Below are positions 34,545 to 46,917 of a stretch of 64,000 nt of DNA, piece after piece. A program made the position numbers and the translations under genes. The stretch comes from Pectinophora gossypiella (lineage: Eukaryota; Arthropoda; Insecta; Lepidoptera; Gelechiidae): positions 8,347,420 through 8,411,419 of the forward strand of contig NC_065420.1 of the NCBI RefSeq assembly GCF_024362695.1. Reading direction: 5' to 3'. A model generated the notes under the pieces. That model was not told where the DNA came from. It searched no databases and was given only the letters and a program-made list of their open reading frames with translations. Each line of letters starts with the position of its first letter. Position 1 is the first letter of the stretch.

Positions 34545-36118
34545 CTAGATTTCGCGTGGTTCGCTCGCAGCAAGCTGCTCGCGTGTCTTGTTTTACCGCC
34601 AATTTTTTACCGCGATAGAATTTGACCAAGACTTAAATAGGTCTCGTGAAATCAAAAAAGTTCTAGGTGCTATAGTTTTGCCAGGCCGTAGGATGTCTCC
34701 CTGATGCGGAGCAGTTTTCCAAGATGACGTTCCGATAACACCCCTATACATCAATTTTAGCTCTGAGACATTTTCTGGAAAAACAAAAATTTGTATGGCG
34801 GCCATCTTGTTTTTCGGCCATTTTGTTTTTTTTTTCACTGGCGATAAAATTTGACCAAGACTTTAATAGGCTTCGTGAAAACAAAAAAGTTCCAGGTGCG
34901 ATAGTTTCGCCAGGCTGTAGGGTGTCTCCCTGATGCGGAGCAGCTTTTGAAGATCGAAAAGTATTTCCATACTCAACATGATGTTTCGATCACATTCCTC
35001 ATACATTATTTTTACCCCCGAGGCATTTTCGGGAAAAACGAAACTTTGTATGGCGGCCATCTTGATTTTCCGCCATTTTGATTTTTTTTCACCGGCGATT
35101 TAATTTGACCAAGGTTTAAATATGTCTCGTGAAAACCAAAAAGTTCTAGGTGCTATAGTTTTGCCAGGCCGTAGGTTGTCTCCCTGATGCGGAGCAGGTT
35201 TCGAAGATTGAGAACATTTTCCTTACTCGACAAGACATTCCGATTACATTCCCATACACAGTTTTAACCCTAGATGCATTTTTTTGAAAAAACAAAATTT
35301 TGTATGGCGGCCATCTTGATTTTCCGCCATTTTGATTTTTTTTCACCGGCGATAAAATTTGACCAAGGTTTAATTACGTTGTGCGAAAAAAAAATTGTTC
35401 CAGATGTGATAGTTTCGCCAGGCCGTAGGGTGTCTCCCTGATGCGGAGCAGCTATCGGAAACCCAGACATATTTTCATACTCGACATGACGGTCCGATCA
35501 TATTCCTATACATCATTTTCACCCTCGAGGCATTTTCAGGAAAAACGAAAATTTTGTATGGCGGCCATCTTGTTTTTCCGCCATTTTGGTTTTTTTTCAC
35601 CAGGGATTGGATTTGACCAAGATTTAAATAGGTTTTGCGAAAAAAAATTTGATCCAGGTATAATAGTTGCGCCAGGCCGTAGGGTGTCTCCCTGATGCGG
35701 AGCAGTTTTCCAAGATTGAGAACATTTTCCGTACTCGACAAGACATTCCGATCACATTCCCATACACAGTTTTTACCCCCGTGACATTTTCTGGGAAAAC
35801 CAAATTTTGTATGGCGGCCATCTTGTTTTTCCGCCATTTTGATTTTTTTTCAACGACAATAAAATTTGACCAAGATTTAAGTAGGTTTTGTGAAAAAAAA
35901 ATCATTCCAGGTGCGATAGTTTCGCCAGGCCGTAGGGTGTCTCCCTGATGCGGAGCAGTTTTCCAAGATCTGGAAGTTTTCCCATACTCACCGGGAGGTC
36001 CTAATCACTTTTCTCATACATTATTTTTACCCCCCGACGCTCCTTCTGGGAGAACAATTATGTCAGTGAGTCAGTGAGTCAATGGGTTTGTAGCTATATA
36101 TAATATAATAAATAATAA
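34545..36118 (-). mobile_element. Array block 11 (duplicate of block 5)
   Basis: Matches block 5 except for the substitution at 34595 and a junction 10 bases longer (TATAATATAATAAATAATAA before CTAG). Confidence 0.7.
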
Positions 36119-39107
36119 CTAGATGTCGCGTGGTTCGCTCGCAGCAAGCTGCTCGCGTGTCTTGTTTCCCGCCATTTTTTTACCGCGATATAATTTGACC
36201 AAGACTTGAATAGGTCTCGTGAAATCAAAAAAGTTCTAGGTGCTATAGTTTTGCCAGGCCGGGTGCTATAGTTTTGCCAGGCCGTAGGGTGTCTCCCTGA
36301 TGCGGAGCAGTTTTCCAAGATGACGTTCCGATAACACCCCTTTACATCGTTTTTACACCCGAGACATTTTCTGGACAAACAAAAATTTGTATGGCGGCCA
36401 TCTTGTTTTTCCGCCATTTTGATTTTTGTCACCAGCGATTGAATTTGACCAAGATTTAAATATGTTATGCGAAATAAAAGTTGCTCCAGGTTTTATAGTT
36501 TTGCCAGGCCGTAGGGTGTCTCCCTGATGCGGAGCAGTTTTTCAAGATCGAGCAGTATTGAAATACTCAACATGACGATCCGATCACACCCCTATACATC
36601 ATTTTTACCACCGAGGCATTTTCAGGAAAAACGAAAAATTTGTATGGCGGCCATCTTGATTTTCACCGGCGATTAAATTTGACCAAGATTTACGTAGGTA
36701 AAGTGGAAAAAAAAATGTTCCGAGAGCGATAGTTTTGCCAGGCCGTAGGTTGTCTCCCTGATGCGGAGCAGTTTTCGAAAATAGAGAAGTATTTCTATAT
36801 TCGACTTGATGTTTTAATGATACCCCAATACATTATTTGTACCAGTGAGGAATTTGTTTTTCGGCCATTTTGTTTTTTTTTTCACCGGCGATTAAATTTG
36901 ACCAAGATTTACGTAGGTAAAGTGGAAAAAAAATGTTCCAAGTGCGATAGTTTTGCCAGGCCTTAGGGTGTCTCCCTGATGCGGAGTAGTTTTCGAAAAC
37001 CTGGAAGTATATCCGTACTCTACATGACGTTCCGATCACACCCCTAGACATAATTTTTACACCCGTGACATTTTCTGGAAAAACAAAATTTTGTATGGCG
37101 GCCATCTTGTTTTTCGGCCATTTTGTTTTTTTTTTTACCGCGATAGAATTTGACCAAGACTTGAATTGGTCTCGTGAAATCAAAAAAGTTCTAGGTGCTA
37201 TGGTTTTGCCAGGCCGTAGGGTGACCCCTGATGCGGAGCAGTTTTCGAAGATCTAGCAGTATTTCCATACTCAACAAGACGTTCCCATAACACCCCTATA
37301 CATCGTTTTTACATCCGAGACATTTTCTGTAAAAACAAAAATTTGTATGGCGGCCATCTTGTTTTTCGGCCATTTTGATTTTTTTTTACCGGCGATAAAA
37401 TTTGACCAAGATTTTATTAGGTTTGGTGAAAAAAGAATCGTTCCAGGTGCGATAGTTTTCCCAGGCCGTAGGGTGCCGCCCTGATGAGGAGCAGTTTTTG
37501 AAGGTCGGGAAGTATTTCCATACTCAATATGACATTTTGATCTCATCACTCTTACATCACATTCACCCCGAGGCATTTTCGAGAAAAACGAAAATTTTGT
37601 ATGGCGGCCATCTTGTTTTTCCGCCATTTTGTTTTTTTTTCACTGCCAATTGAATTTGACCAAGGTTTAAATATGTCTTGTGAAAACCAAAAAGTTCTAG
37701 GTGCTATAGTTTTGCCAGGCCGTAGGGTGTCTCCCTGATGCAGAGCAGTTTTCGAAGATCTAGCAGTATTTCCATACTCAACAAGACGTTCCGGTTACAC
37801 CTCCGTACACAGTTTTTACCCCCAAGACATTTTCTTGAAAAACAAAAATTTGTATGGCGGCCATCTTGTTTATCCGCCATTTTGATTTTTTTTCACCCAC
37901 GATAGAATTTGACCAAGATTTTAATAGGTTTCGTGAAAAAAGAATCGTTCCAGGTGCGATAGTTTTGCCAGACGGTAGGGTGTCTCCCTGATGCGGAGCA
38001 GTTTTCCAAGATGACGTTCCGATCACACCCCTATACGTATTTTTTGACCTTGAGGAATTTTCTAGAAAAACAAAATTTTGTATGGCGGCCATCTTGTTTT
38101 TCCGCCATTTTGTTTTTTTTTTTCACCGGTGATTGAATTTGACCAGGAATTAAATAGGTTTCGTGAAAAAAGAATCGTTCCAGGTGCGATAGTTTCGGCA
38201 GGCCGTAGGGTGTCTCCCTGATGCGGAGCAGTTTTCCAAGATGACGTTCCGATCACACCCCTATACATCATTTTTACACCCGAGACATTTTCTGGAAAAA
38301 CAAAAATTTTTATGGCGGCCATCTTGTTTTTCGGCCATTTTGTTTTTTTTTCACCGGCGATAAAATTTGACCAAGATTTAAATAGGTTTCGTGAAATCAA
38401 AAATGTTCCAGGTGCAATTGTTTTGCCAGGCCGTAGGGTGTCTCCCTGATGCGGAGCAGTTTTCAAAGATGACGTTCCGATCACACCCCCAATACATCAT
38501 GTTTATCCCCGTGGCATTTTCGGGAATAACAAAATTTTGTATGGCGGCCATCTTGAATTTCCGCCATTTTGTTTTTTTTTCAACTGCATTTAAATTTGAC
38601 CAAGGTTTAAATATGTCTCGTGAAAACCAAAATGTTCTAGGTGCTATAGTTTTGCCAGGCCGTAGGGTGTGTCCCTGATGCGGAGCAGTTTTCGAAGATC
38701 TAGCAGTATTTCCATACTCAACAAGACGTTCCGATTACACCTCCGTACACAGTTTTTACCCCCAAGACATTTTCTTGAAAAACAAAAATTTGTATGGCGG
38801 CCATCTTGTTTATCCGCCATTTTGATTTTTTTTCACCCACGATAGAATTTGACCAAGATTTTAATAGGTTTCGTGAAAAAAGAATCGTTCCAGGTGCGAT
38901 AGTTTTGCCAGACGGTAGGGTGTCTCCCTGATGCGGAGCAGTTTTCCAAGATCTGGAAGTTTTCCCATACTCATCGGAACATCTTGATCACATCTCCCAT
39001 ACATCATATTTACCCCCCGGCGCTCCTTCTGGGAGAACAACCCTGTCAGTGAGTCAGTCAGTCAGTCAGTCAGTCAGTACATGGGTTTGTAGCTTTATAT
39101 AATATAA
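36119..39107 (-). mobile_element. Array block 12 (duplicate of block 6)
   Basis: Matches block 6 at an offset of 10,862, including the 24-base tandem duplication and the 940-base internal repeat. Confidence 0.7.
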
Positions 39108-40416
39108 CTAGATTTCGCGTGGTTCGCTCGCAGCAAGCTGCTCGCGTGTCTTTACCGCGATAGAATTTGACCAAGACTTAAATAGGTTTTGTGAAATCAA
39201 AAAAGTTCTAGGTGCTATAGTTTTGCCAGGCCGTAGGGTGTCTCCCTGATGCGGAGCAGTTTTCCAAGATGACGTTCCGATCACGCCCCTATACATCAAT
39301 TTTAGCTCTGAGACATTTTCTGGAAAAACAAAAATTTGTATGGCGGCCATCTTGTTTTTCGGCCATTTTGTTTTTTTTTTCACCGGCGATAAAATTTGAT
39401 CAAGATTTAAATAGATTTCGTGAAAACAAAAAAGTTCCAGGTGCGATAGTTTTGCCAGGCCGTAGGGTGTCTCCCTGATGCGGAGCAGCTATCGAAAACC
39501 CAGACGTATTTTCATACTTGACATGACGTTCCGATCACATTCCTATACATCATTTTTACCCCCGAGGCATTTTCAGAAAAGACGAAAAATTTGTATGGCG
39601 GCCATCTTGATTTTCCGCCATTTTGATTTTTTTTCACCGACAACAGAATTTGACTAAGATTTTAATAGGTTTGGTGGAAAAAAAAATGTTCCAGGTGGCA
39701 TAGTTTTGCCAGGCCGTAGGGTGTCTCCCTGATGCGGAGCAGATTTTCAAGATCGAGCAGTATTTCCATACTCAACTTGAGGTTTTGATCACACCTCCCA
39801 TACATCATTTTTACCCCCGAGGCATTTTCTGGAAAAACGAAAATTTTGTATGGCGGCCATCTTGTTTTTCCGCCATTTTGTTTTTTTTTCACCGGGGATT
39901 GGATTTGACCAAGATTTAAATATGTAATGCGAAAAAAAAATTGCTCCAGGTTTTATACTTTTGCCAGGCTGTAGGGTGCCGCCCTGATGCGGAGCACTTT
40001 TCAAAGATCGAGAAGTATTTTCATACTCATCAAGACGTTCCGATTACAACCCCATACACAGTTTTTACCCCCGAGACATTTTCTGGAAAAACAAAATTTT
40101 GTATGGCGGCCATCTTGTTTTTCCGCCATTTTGTTTTTTTTTCACCGACAATAGAATTTGAACAAGATTTAAATAGGTTTTGCGAAAAAAAAATTGCACC
40201 AGGTATAATAGTTGCGCCAGACTGTAGGGTGTCTCCCTGATGCGGAGCAGTTTTCCAAGATCTGGGATTTTTCCCATACTCACCGGGAGGTCCCAATCAC
40301 ACCCCCCATACATCATTTTCACCCCCCGACGCTCCTTCTGGGAGAACAACCCTGTCAGTGAGTCAGTCAGTGAGTCAGTCAGTCAGTCAGTGGGTTTGTA
40401 GCTATATATAGTATAA
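39108..40416 (-). mobile_element. Array block 13
   Basis: Matches block 7 up to about 39,487. It then continues with unrelated monomer variants (AGCTATCGAAAACCCAGACG), marking the right end of the duplicated unit. Confidence 0.7.
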
Positions 40417-42202
40417 CTAGATGTCGCGTGGTTCGCTCGCAGCAAGCTGCTCGCGTGTCTTGTTTTCCCACGATTTTTTTACCGCGATAGAATTTGACCA
40501 AGACTTAAATAGGTCTCGTGAAATCAAAAAAGTTCTAGGTGCTATAGTTTTGCCAGGCCGTAGAGTGCCCCTGATGCGGAGCAGTTTTCCAAGATGACGT
40601 TCCGATCATCAATTTTAACTCTGAGATATTTTTTGGAAAAACAAAAATTTGTATGGCGGCCATCTTGCTTTTCGGCCATTTTGTTTTTTTTTCACCGGGG
40701 ATAAAATTTGACCAAGACTTAAATAGGTTTCGTGAAATCAAAAAAGTTCTAGGCGCTATAGTTTTGCCAGGCCGTATGGTGACCCCTGATGCGGAGCAGT
40801 TTTTAAAGATGACGTTCCGATCAAATTCCCAACACATAAATTTTACCCCCGAGGCATTTTCAGGAAAAACGAAAAATATGTATGGCGGCCATCTTGTTTT
40901 TCCGCCATTTTGTTTTTTTTTCACCGGCGATAAAATTTGACTAAGATTTAAATATGTATCAAAAAAACAAAAAAGTCCTAGGTGCGATAGTTTCGCCAGG
41001 CCGTAGGGTGTCTCCCTGATGCGGAGCAGTTTTTCAAGATCGAGCAGTTTTTCCATACTTAACAAGATGTTCCGATTACAATCCCATACACAGTTTTTAC
41101 CAACGAGACATTTTCTGGAAAAATAAAACTTTGTATGTCGGCCATCTTGTTTATCGGCCATTTTGGTTTTTTTTCACCGGCGATAAAATTTGACCAAGAT
41201 TTAAATAGGTTTCGTGAAAACAAAAAAGTTCCAGGTGCGATAGTTTTGCCAGGCCGTAAGGTGCCGCCCTGATGCGGAGCAGTTTTTGAAGATCGGGAAG
41301 TATTTCCATACTTGACATGACGTTCCGATCACACCCCTAAACATCATTTTTACCCCCAAGGCATTTTCAGAAAAAACGAAAAATTTGTATGGCGGCCATC
41401 TTGTTTTTCCCCCATTTTGGTTTTTTTTCACCGGGGATTGGATTTGACCAAGATTTGAATAGGTTTCGTGAAAAAAATATTGCTCTAGGTTTTATAGTTT
41501 TTCCAGGCCGTAGGGTGTCTCCCTGATGCGGAGCAGTTTTTCAAGATCGAGCAGTATTGAAATACTCAACATGACGATCCGATCACATCCCTATACATAA
41601 TTTTTACCTTTGAGGCATTTTCAGGAAAAACGAAAATTTTGTATGGCGGCCATCTTGTTTTTCCACCATCTTGGTTTTTTTTCACCGGGGATTGGATTTG
41701 ACCAAGATTTAAATAGGTTCTGTGAAAAAATAATCGTTCCAGGTGCGATAGTTTTGCCAGGCCGTAGGGTGTCTCCCTGATGCGGAGCAGTTTTTCAAGA
41801 TCGAACAGTTTTTCCATACTCAGCTTGACGTTTCGATCACACCTCCCATACATCATTTTTACCTCCGAGACATTTTCTAGAAAAAAGAAATTTTGTATGG
41901 CGGCCATCTTGTTTTTCCGCCATTTTGATTTTTTTTCACCGGTGATTGAATTTGACCAGGAATTAAATAGGTTTCGTGAAAAAAAAATTGATCCAGCTAT
42001 AATAGTTGCGCCAGGCCGTAGGGTCTCTCCCTGATGCGGAGCAGTTTTCCAAGATCTGGAAGTTTTCCCATACTCACCGGGAGGTCCCGATCACACCCCC
42101 CATACATCATTTTGACCCCCCGACGCTCCTTCTGGGAGAACAACCCTGTCAGTGAGTCAGTGAGTCAGTGAGTCAATGGGTTTGTAGCTATATATAATAT
42201 AA
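40417..42202 (-). mobile_element. Array block 14
   Basis: Not part of the large duplication. It contains diverged monomers (GTATGTCGGCCATCTTG at 41134, CCACCATCTTGG near 41663). It also has a stretch near 40600 that lost part of a monomer, so spacing is irregular. Confidence 0.7.
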
Positions 42203-43995
42203 CTAGATGTCGCGTGGTTCGCTCGCAGCAAGCTGCTCGCGTGTCTTGTTTTCCCGCCATTTTTTTACCGCGATAAATTTTGACCAAGACTAAAATAGGT
42301 CTCGTGAAATCAAAAAACTTCTAGGTGCTATAGTTTTGCCAGGCCGTAGGGTGTCTCCCTGATGCGGAGCAGTTTTCAAAGTTGACGTTCCGATCACACC
42401 CCTATACATATTTTTTGACCTTGAGAATTTTTCTAGAAAAACAAAATTTTGTATGGCGGCCATCTTGTTTTTCGGCCATTTTGTTTTTTTTTCACTGGCG
42501 ATAGAATTTGACCAAGACTTGAATAGGTCTCGTGAAATCAAAAAAGTTCTAGGTGCTATAGTTTTGCCAGGCCGTAGGGTGACCCCTGATGCGGAGCAGT
42601 TTTCCAAGATGACGTTCCGATCACACCCCAATACATCATTTTTACCTCTGAGACATTTTCTGGAAAAAACAAAAATTTGTATGGCGGCCATCTTGTTTTT
42701 CGGCCATTTTGTTTTTTTTTTCTACGGCGATAAAATTTGACCAAGATTTAAATAGGTTTTGTGAAAACAAAAAAGTTCCAGGTGCGATAGTTTTGCCAGG
42801 CCGTAGGGTGTCTCCCTGATGCGGAGCAGTTTTTGAAGGTCGGGAAGTATTTCCATACTCACCATGACATTTTCATCACATCCCTCATACATCATATTCA
42901 CCCCCGAGGCATTTTCAGGAAAAACGAAAAATTTGTATGGCGGCCATCTTGAATTTCCGCCATTTTGTTTTTTTTTCAACTGCAATTAAATTTGACCAAG
43001 ATTTAAATAGGTTTTGTGAAAAAAATATTGCTCCAGGTTTTATAGTTTTGCCAGGCCGTAGGGTGTTTCCCTGATGCGGAGCAGTTTTTCAAGATCAAGC
43101 AGTATTGGAATACTCAACATGACGATCCGATCACATTCCTATACATCATTTTTACCCCCGAGGCATTTTCAGGAAAAACGAAAATTTTGTATGGCGGCCA
43201 TCTTGTTTTTCCGCCATTTTGTTTTTTTTTCAGCGGGGATTGGATTTGACCAAGATTTAAATATGTTATGCGAAAAAAAAGTTGCTCCAGGTATTATAGT
43301 TTTGCCAGGCCGCAGGGTGTCTCCCTGATGCGGAGCAGTTTTTGAAGATCAAGAAGTATTTCCATACTCACCAAGACGTTCCAATTACACCCCTATGCAC
43401 AGTTTTTACCCCCGAGACGTTTTCTGGAAAAACGAAATTTTGTATGGCGGCCATCTTGTTTTTCCGCCATTTTGATTTTTTTTCACCGGTGATTGGATTT
43501 GACCAAGATTTAAATAGGTTTCGTGAAAACAGAAAAGTTCCAGATGCGATAGTTTTGTCAGGCCGTAGGGTGTCTCCCTGATGCGGAGCAGTTTTTGAAA
43601 ATCAAGAAGCATTTACGTACTCCACGTGACCTTCCGATTACACCTCCGTACATCAATTTTACCTCAGAGACATTTTCTGGAAAAACTAAATTTTGTATGG
43701 CGGCCATCTTGTTTTTCCGCCATTTTGATTTTTTTTCACCGGTGATTGGATTTGACCAAGATTTAAATAGGTTTCGTGAAAAAAGAATCATTCCAGGTGC
43801 GATAGTTTCGCCAGACCGTAGGGTGTCTCCCTGATGAGGAGCAGTTTTCCAAGATCTGGAAGTTTTCCCATACTCACCGGGAGGTTTTGATCACTTTTCT
43901 CATACATTATTTTTACCCCCCGACGCTCCTTCTGGGAGAACAACTATGTCAGTCAGTCAGTCACTACATGGGTTTGTAGCTATATATATTATAAC
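42203..43995 (-). mobile_element. Array block 15
   Basis: The tail is AACAACTATGTCAGTCAGTC followed by ACTACATGGGTTTGTAGC. It ends TATATATATTATAAC and joins a block that lacks a head. Confidence 0.65.
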
Positions 43996-45871
43996 TTTTT
44001 GACCTTGAGGAATTTTCTAGAAAAACAAAATTTTGTATGGCGGCCATCTTGTTTTTCCGCCATTTTGTTTTTTTTTCACCGGTGATTGAATTTGACCAGG
44101 AATTAAATAGGTTTCGTGAAAAAAGAATCGTTCCAGGTGCGATAGTTTCGGCAGGCCGTAGGGTGTCTCCCTGATGCGGAGCAGTTTTCGAAGATCGAGC
44201 AGTATTTAAATACTCAACATGACGATCCGATCAAATCCCTCATACATAATTTTTACCCCCGAGGCATTTTCGGGAAAAACGAAAATTTCGTATGGCGGCC
44301 ATCTTGTTTTTCCGCCATTTTGGTTTTTTTTCACCGGGGATTGAATTTGACCAAGATTTAAATAGGTTTCGTGAAAAAAATATTGCTCTAGGTTTTATAG
44401 TTTTGCCAGGCCGTAGGGTGTCTCCCTGATGCGGAGCAGTTTTTCAAGATCGAGCAGTATTGAAATACTCAACATGACGATCCGATCACATCCCTATACA
44501 TCATTTTTACCCTCGAGGCATTTTCAGGAAAAACGAAAATTTTGTATGGCGACCATCTTGTTTTTCCGCCATTTTGTTTTTTTTTTCACCGGGGATTGGA
44601 TTTGACCAAGATTTAAATATTTTTCGCGAAAGAAAAATTGCTCTAGGTTTTATAGTTTTGCCAGGCCGTAGGGTGTCTCCCTGATGCGGAGCAGTTTTTC
44701 AAGATCGAGCAGTATTGAAATACTCAACATGACGATCCGATCACATCCCTATACATCATTTTTACCCTCGAGGCATTTTCAGGAAAAACGAAAATTTTGT
44801 ATGGCGGCCATCTTGTTTTTTCGCCATTTTGGTTTTTTTTCACCAGGGATTGGATTTGACCAAGATTTAAATATGTTTCGCGAAAGAAAAATTGCTCCAG
44901 GTTTTATAGTTTTGCCAGGCCGTAGGGTGTCTCCCTGATGCGGAGCAGATTTCAAAGATCGAGAAGTTTTCTCATACTCAACAATACGTTCCGATTACAA
45001 CCCCATACACAATTTTTACCCCCGAGGCATTTTCAGGAAAAACGAAAATTTTGTATGGCGGCCATCTTGTTTTTCCGCCATTTTGTTTTTTTTTCACCGG
45101 GGATTGGATTTGACCAAGATTTAAATATGTTTCGCGAAAGAAAAATTGCTCCAGGTTTTATAGTTTTGCCAGGCCGTAGGGTGTCTCCCTGATGCGGAGC
45201 AGTTTTTGAAGATCAAGCAGTATTTCCATACTCAGCTTGACGTTTCGATCACACCTCCCATACATCATTTTTACCTCCGAGACATTTTCGGGAAAAACGA
45301 AAATTTTGTATGGCGGCCATCTTGTTTTTCCGCCAATTTGATTTTTTTTCAACGACGATAAAATTTGACTAAGATTTAAATACATTGTGCGAAAAAAAAA
45401 TTGATCCAGATGTGATAGTTTGGCCAGGCCGTAGGGTGTCTCCCTGATGCGGAGCAGGTTTTCAAGATCAAGAAGTATTTTCATACTCAACAATACGTTC
45501 CAATTACACCCCCATACACAGTTTTTACCCACGAGACATTTTCTGGAAAAACAAAATTTTGTATGGCGGCCATCTTGTTTTTCCTCCATTTTGATTTTTT
45601 TTCACCAGTGATTGAATTTGACCAGGAATTAAGTAGGTTTTGTGGAAAAAGAATCGTTCTAGGTGCGATAGTTGCGCCAGGCCGTAGGGTCTCTCCCTGA
45701 TGCGGAGCAGTTTTCCAAGATCTGGAAGTTTTCCCATACTCACCGGGAGATCCAGATCACTTTTCTCATACATTATTTTTACCCCCCGACGCTCCTTCTG
45801 GGAGAACAATTATGTCAGTGAGTCAGTCAGTCAATAGGTACATGGGTTTGTAGCTATATATAGTATAATAA
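43996..45871 (-). mobile_element. Array block 16, headless (truncated)
   Basis: The block begins inside a monomer (TTTTTGACCTTGAGGAATTT) directly after the block 15 tail, without CTAGATGTCGCG or the hairpin. The same internal sequence is found at 27178 in block 6, so the junction is a secondary deletion or recombination. Its monomers are unusually homogeneous (44,400-45,190). Confidence 0.65.
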
Positions 45872-46917
45872 CTAGATTTCGCGTGGTTCGCTCGCAGCAA
45901 GCTGCTCGCGTGTCCTGTATTAGTTCGAAGCTTTGTATAGAATTTGACCAAGACTTAAATAGGTCTCGTGAAATCAAAAACGTTCTAGGTGCTATAGTTT
46001 TGCCAGGCCGTAGGGTGTCTCCCTGATGCGGAGCAGTTTTCCAAGATGACGTTCCCATCACACCCCTATACATCAATTTTAGCTCTGAGACATTTTCTGT
46101 AAAAACAAAAATTTGTATGGCGGCCATCTTGTTTTTCCGCCATTTTTTTTACCGCGATAGAATTTGACCAAGACTTAAATAGGTCTCATGAAAACCAAAA
46201 CGTTCCAGGTGCTATAGTTTTGCCAGGCCGTAGGGTGTCTCCCTGATGCGGAGCAGTTTTCAAAGATCAAACAATATTTCCATACTCAATATGTTCCGAT
46301 TATACCTCCATACACAGTTTTTACCCCCGAGACATTTTCAGGAAAAACAAAATTTTGTATGGCGGCCATCTTGTTTTTCCGCCATTTTGATTTTTTTTTA
46401 CCAGCGATAAAATTTGACCAAGATTTAAATAGGTTTCTTGAAAACAAAAAAGTCCTAGGTGCCATAGTTTCGCCAGGCCGTGGGGTGTCTCCCTGATGCG
46501 GAGCAGTTTTCAAGATCGAGCAGCTTTTCCATACTCAGCTTGACGTTTCGATCACACCTCCCATACATCATTTTTACCTCCGAGACATTTTCTAGAAAAA
46601 AGAAATTTTGTATGGCGGCCATCTTGTTTTTCCGCCATTTTGATTTTTTTTCACCCACAATAAAATTTGACCAAGATTTAAATAGGTTTTGTGAAAAAAG
46701 AATCGTTCTAGGTGCGATAGTTGCGCCAGGCCGTAGGGTCTCTCCCTGATGCAGAGCAGTTTTCCAAGATCTGGAAGTTTTCCCATACTCACCGGAAGAT
46801 CTTGATCACACCCCCCATACATCATTTTTACCCCCCGACGCTCCTTCTGGGAGAACAACTATGTCAGTCAGTGAGTCAGTCAGTCAGTCAATGGGTTTGT
46901 AGCTATATATAATATAA
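45872..46917 (-). mobile_element. Array block 17, shortest block
   Basis: About 1.05 kb. It has the head variant CTAGATTTCGCG. After the hairpin, CTGTATTAGTTCGAAGCTTT replaces the usual CCCGCCATTTTTTTACCGCG. Confidence 0.65.

Larger units (their letters stand above)
28584..39445. repeat. 10.86-kb tandem duplication within the array, unit 2
   Basis: It matches unit 1 at offsets of 10,849, then 10,852 (after 32,970), then 10,862 (after 36,107). The two steps are 3- and 10-base TAA-type gains at block junctions. One substitution was seen (34595). I did not compare every base. Confidence 0.85.
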
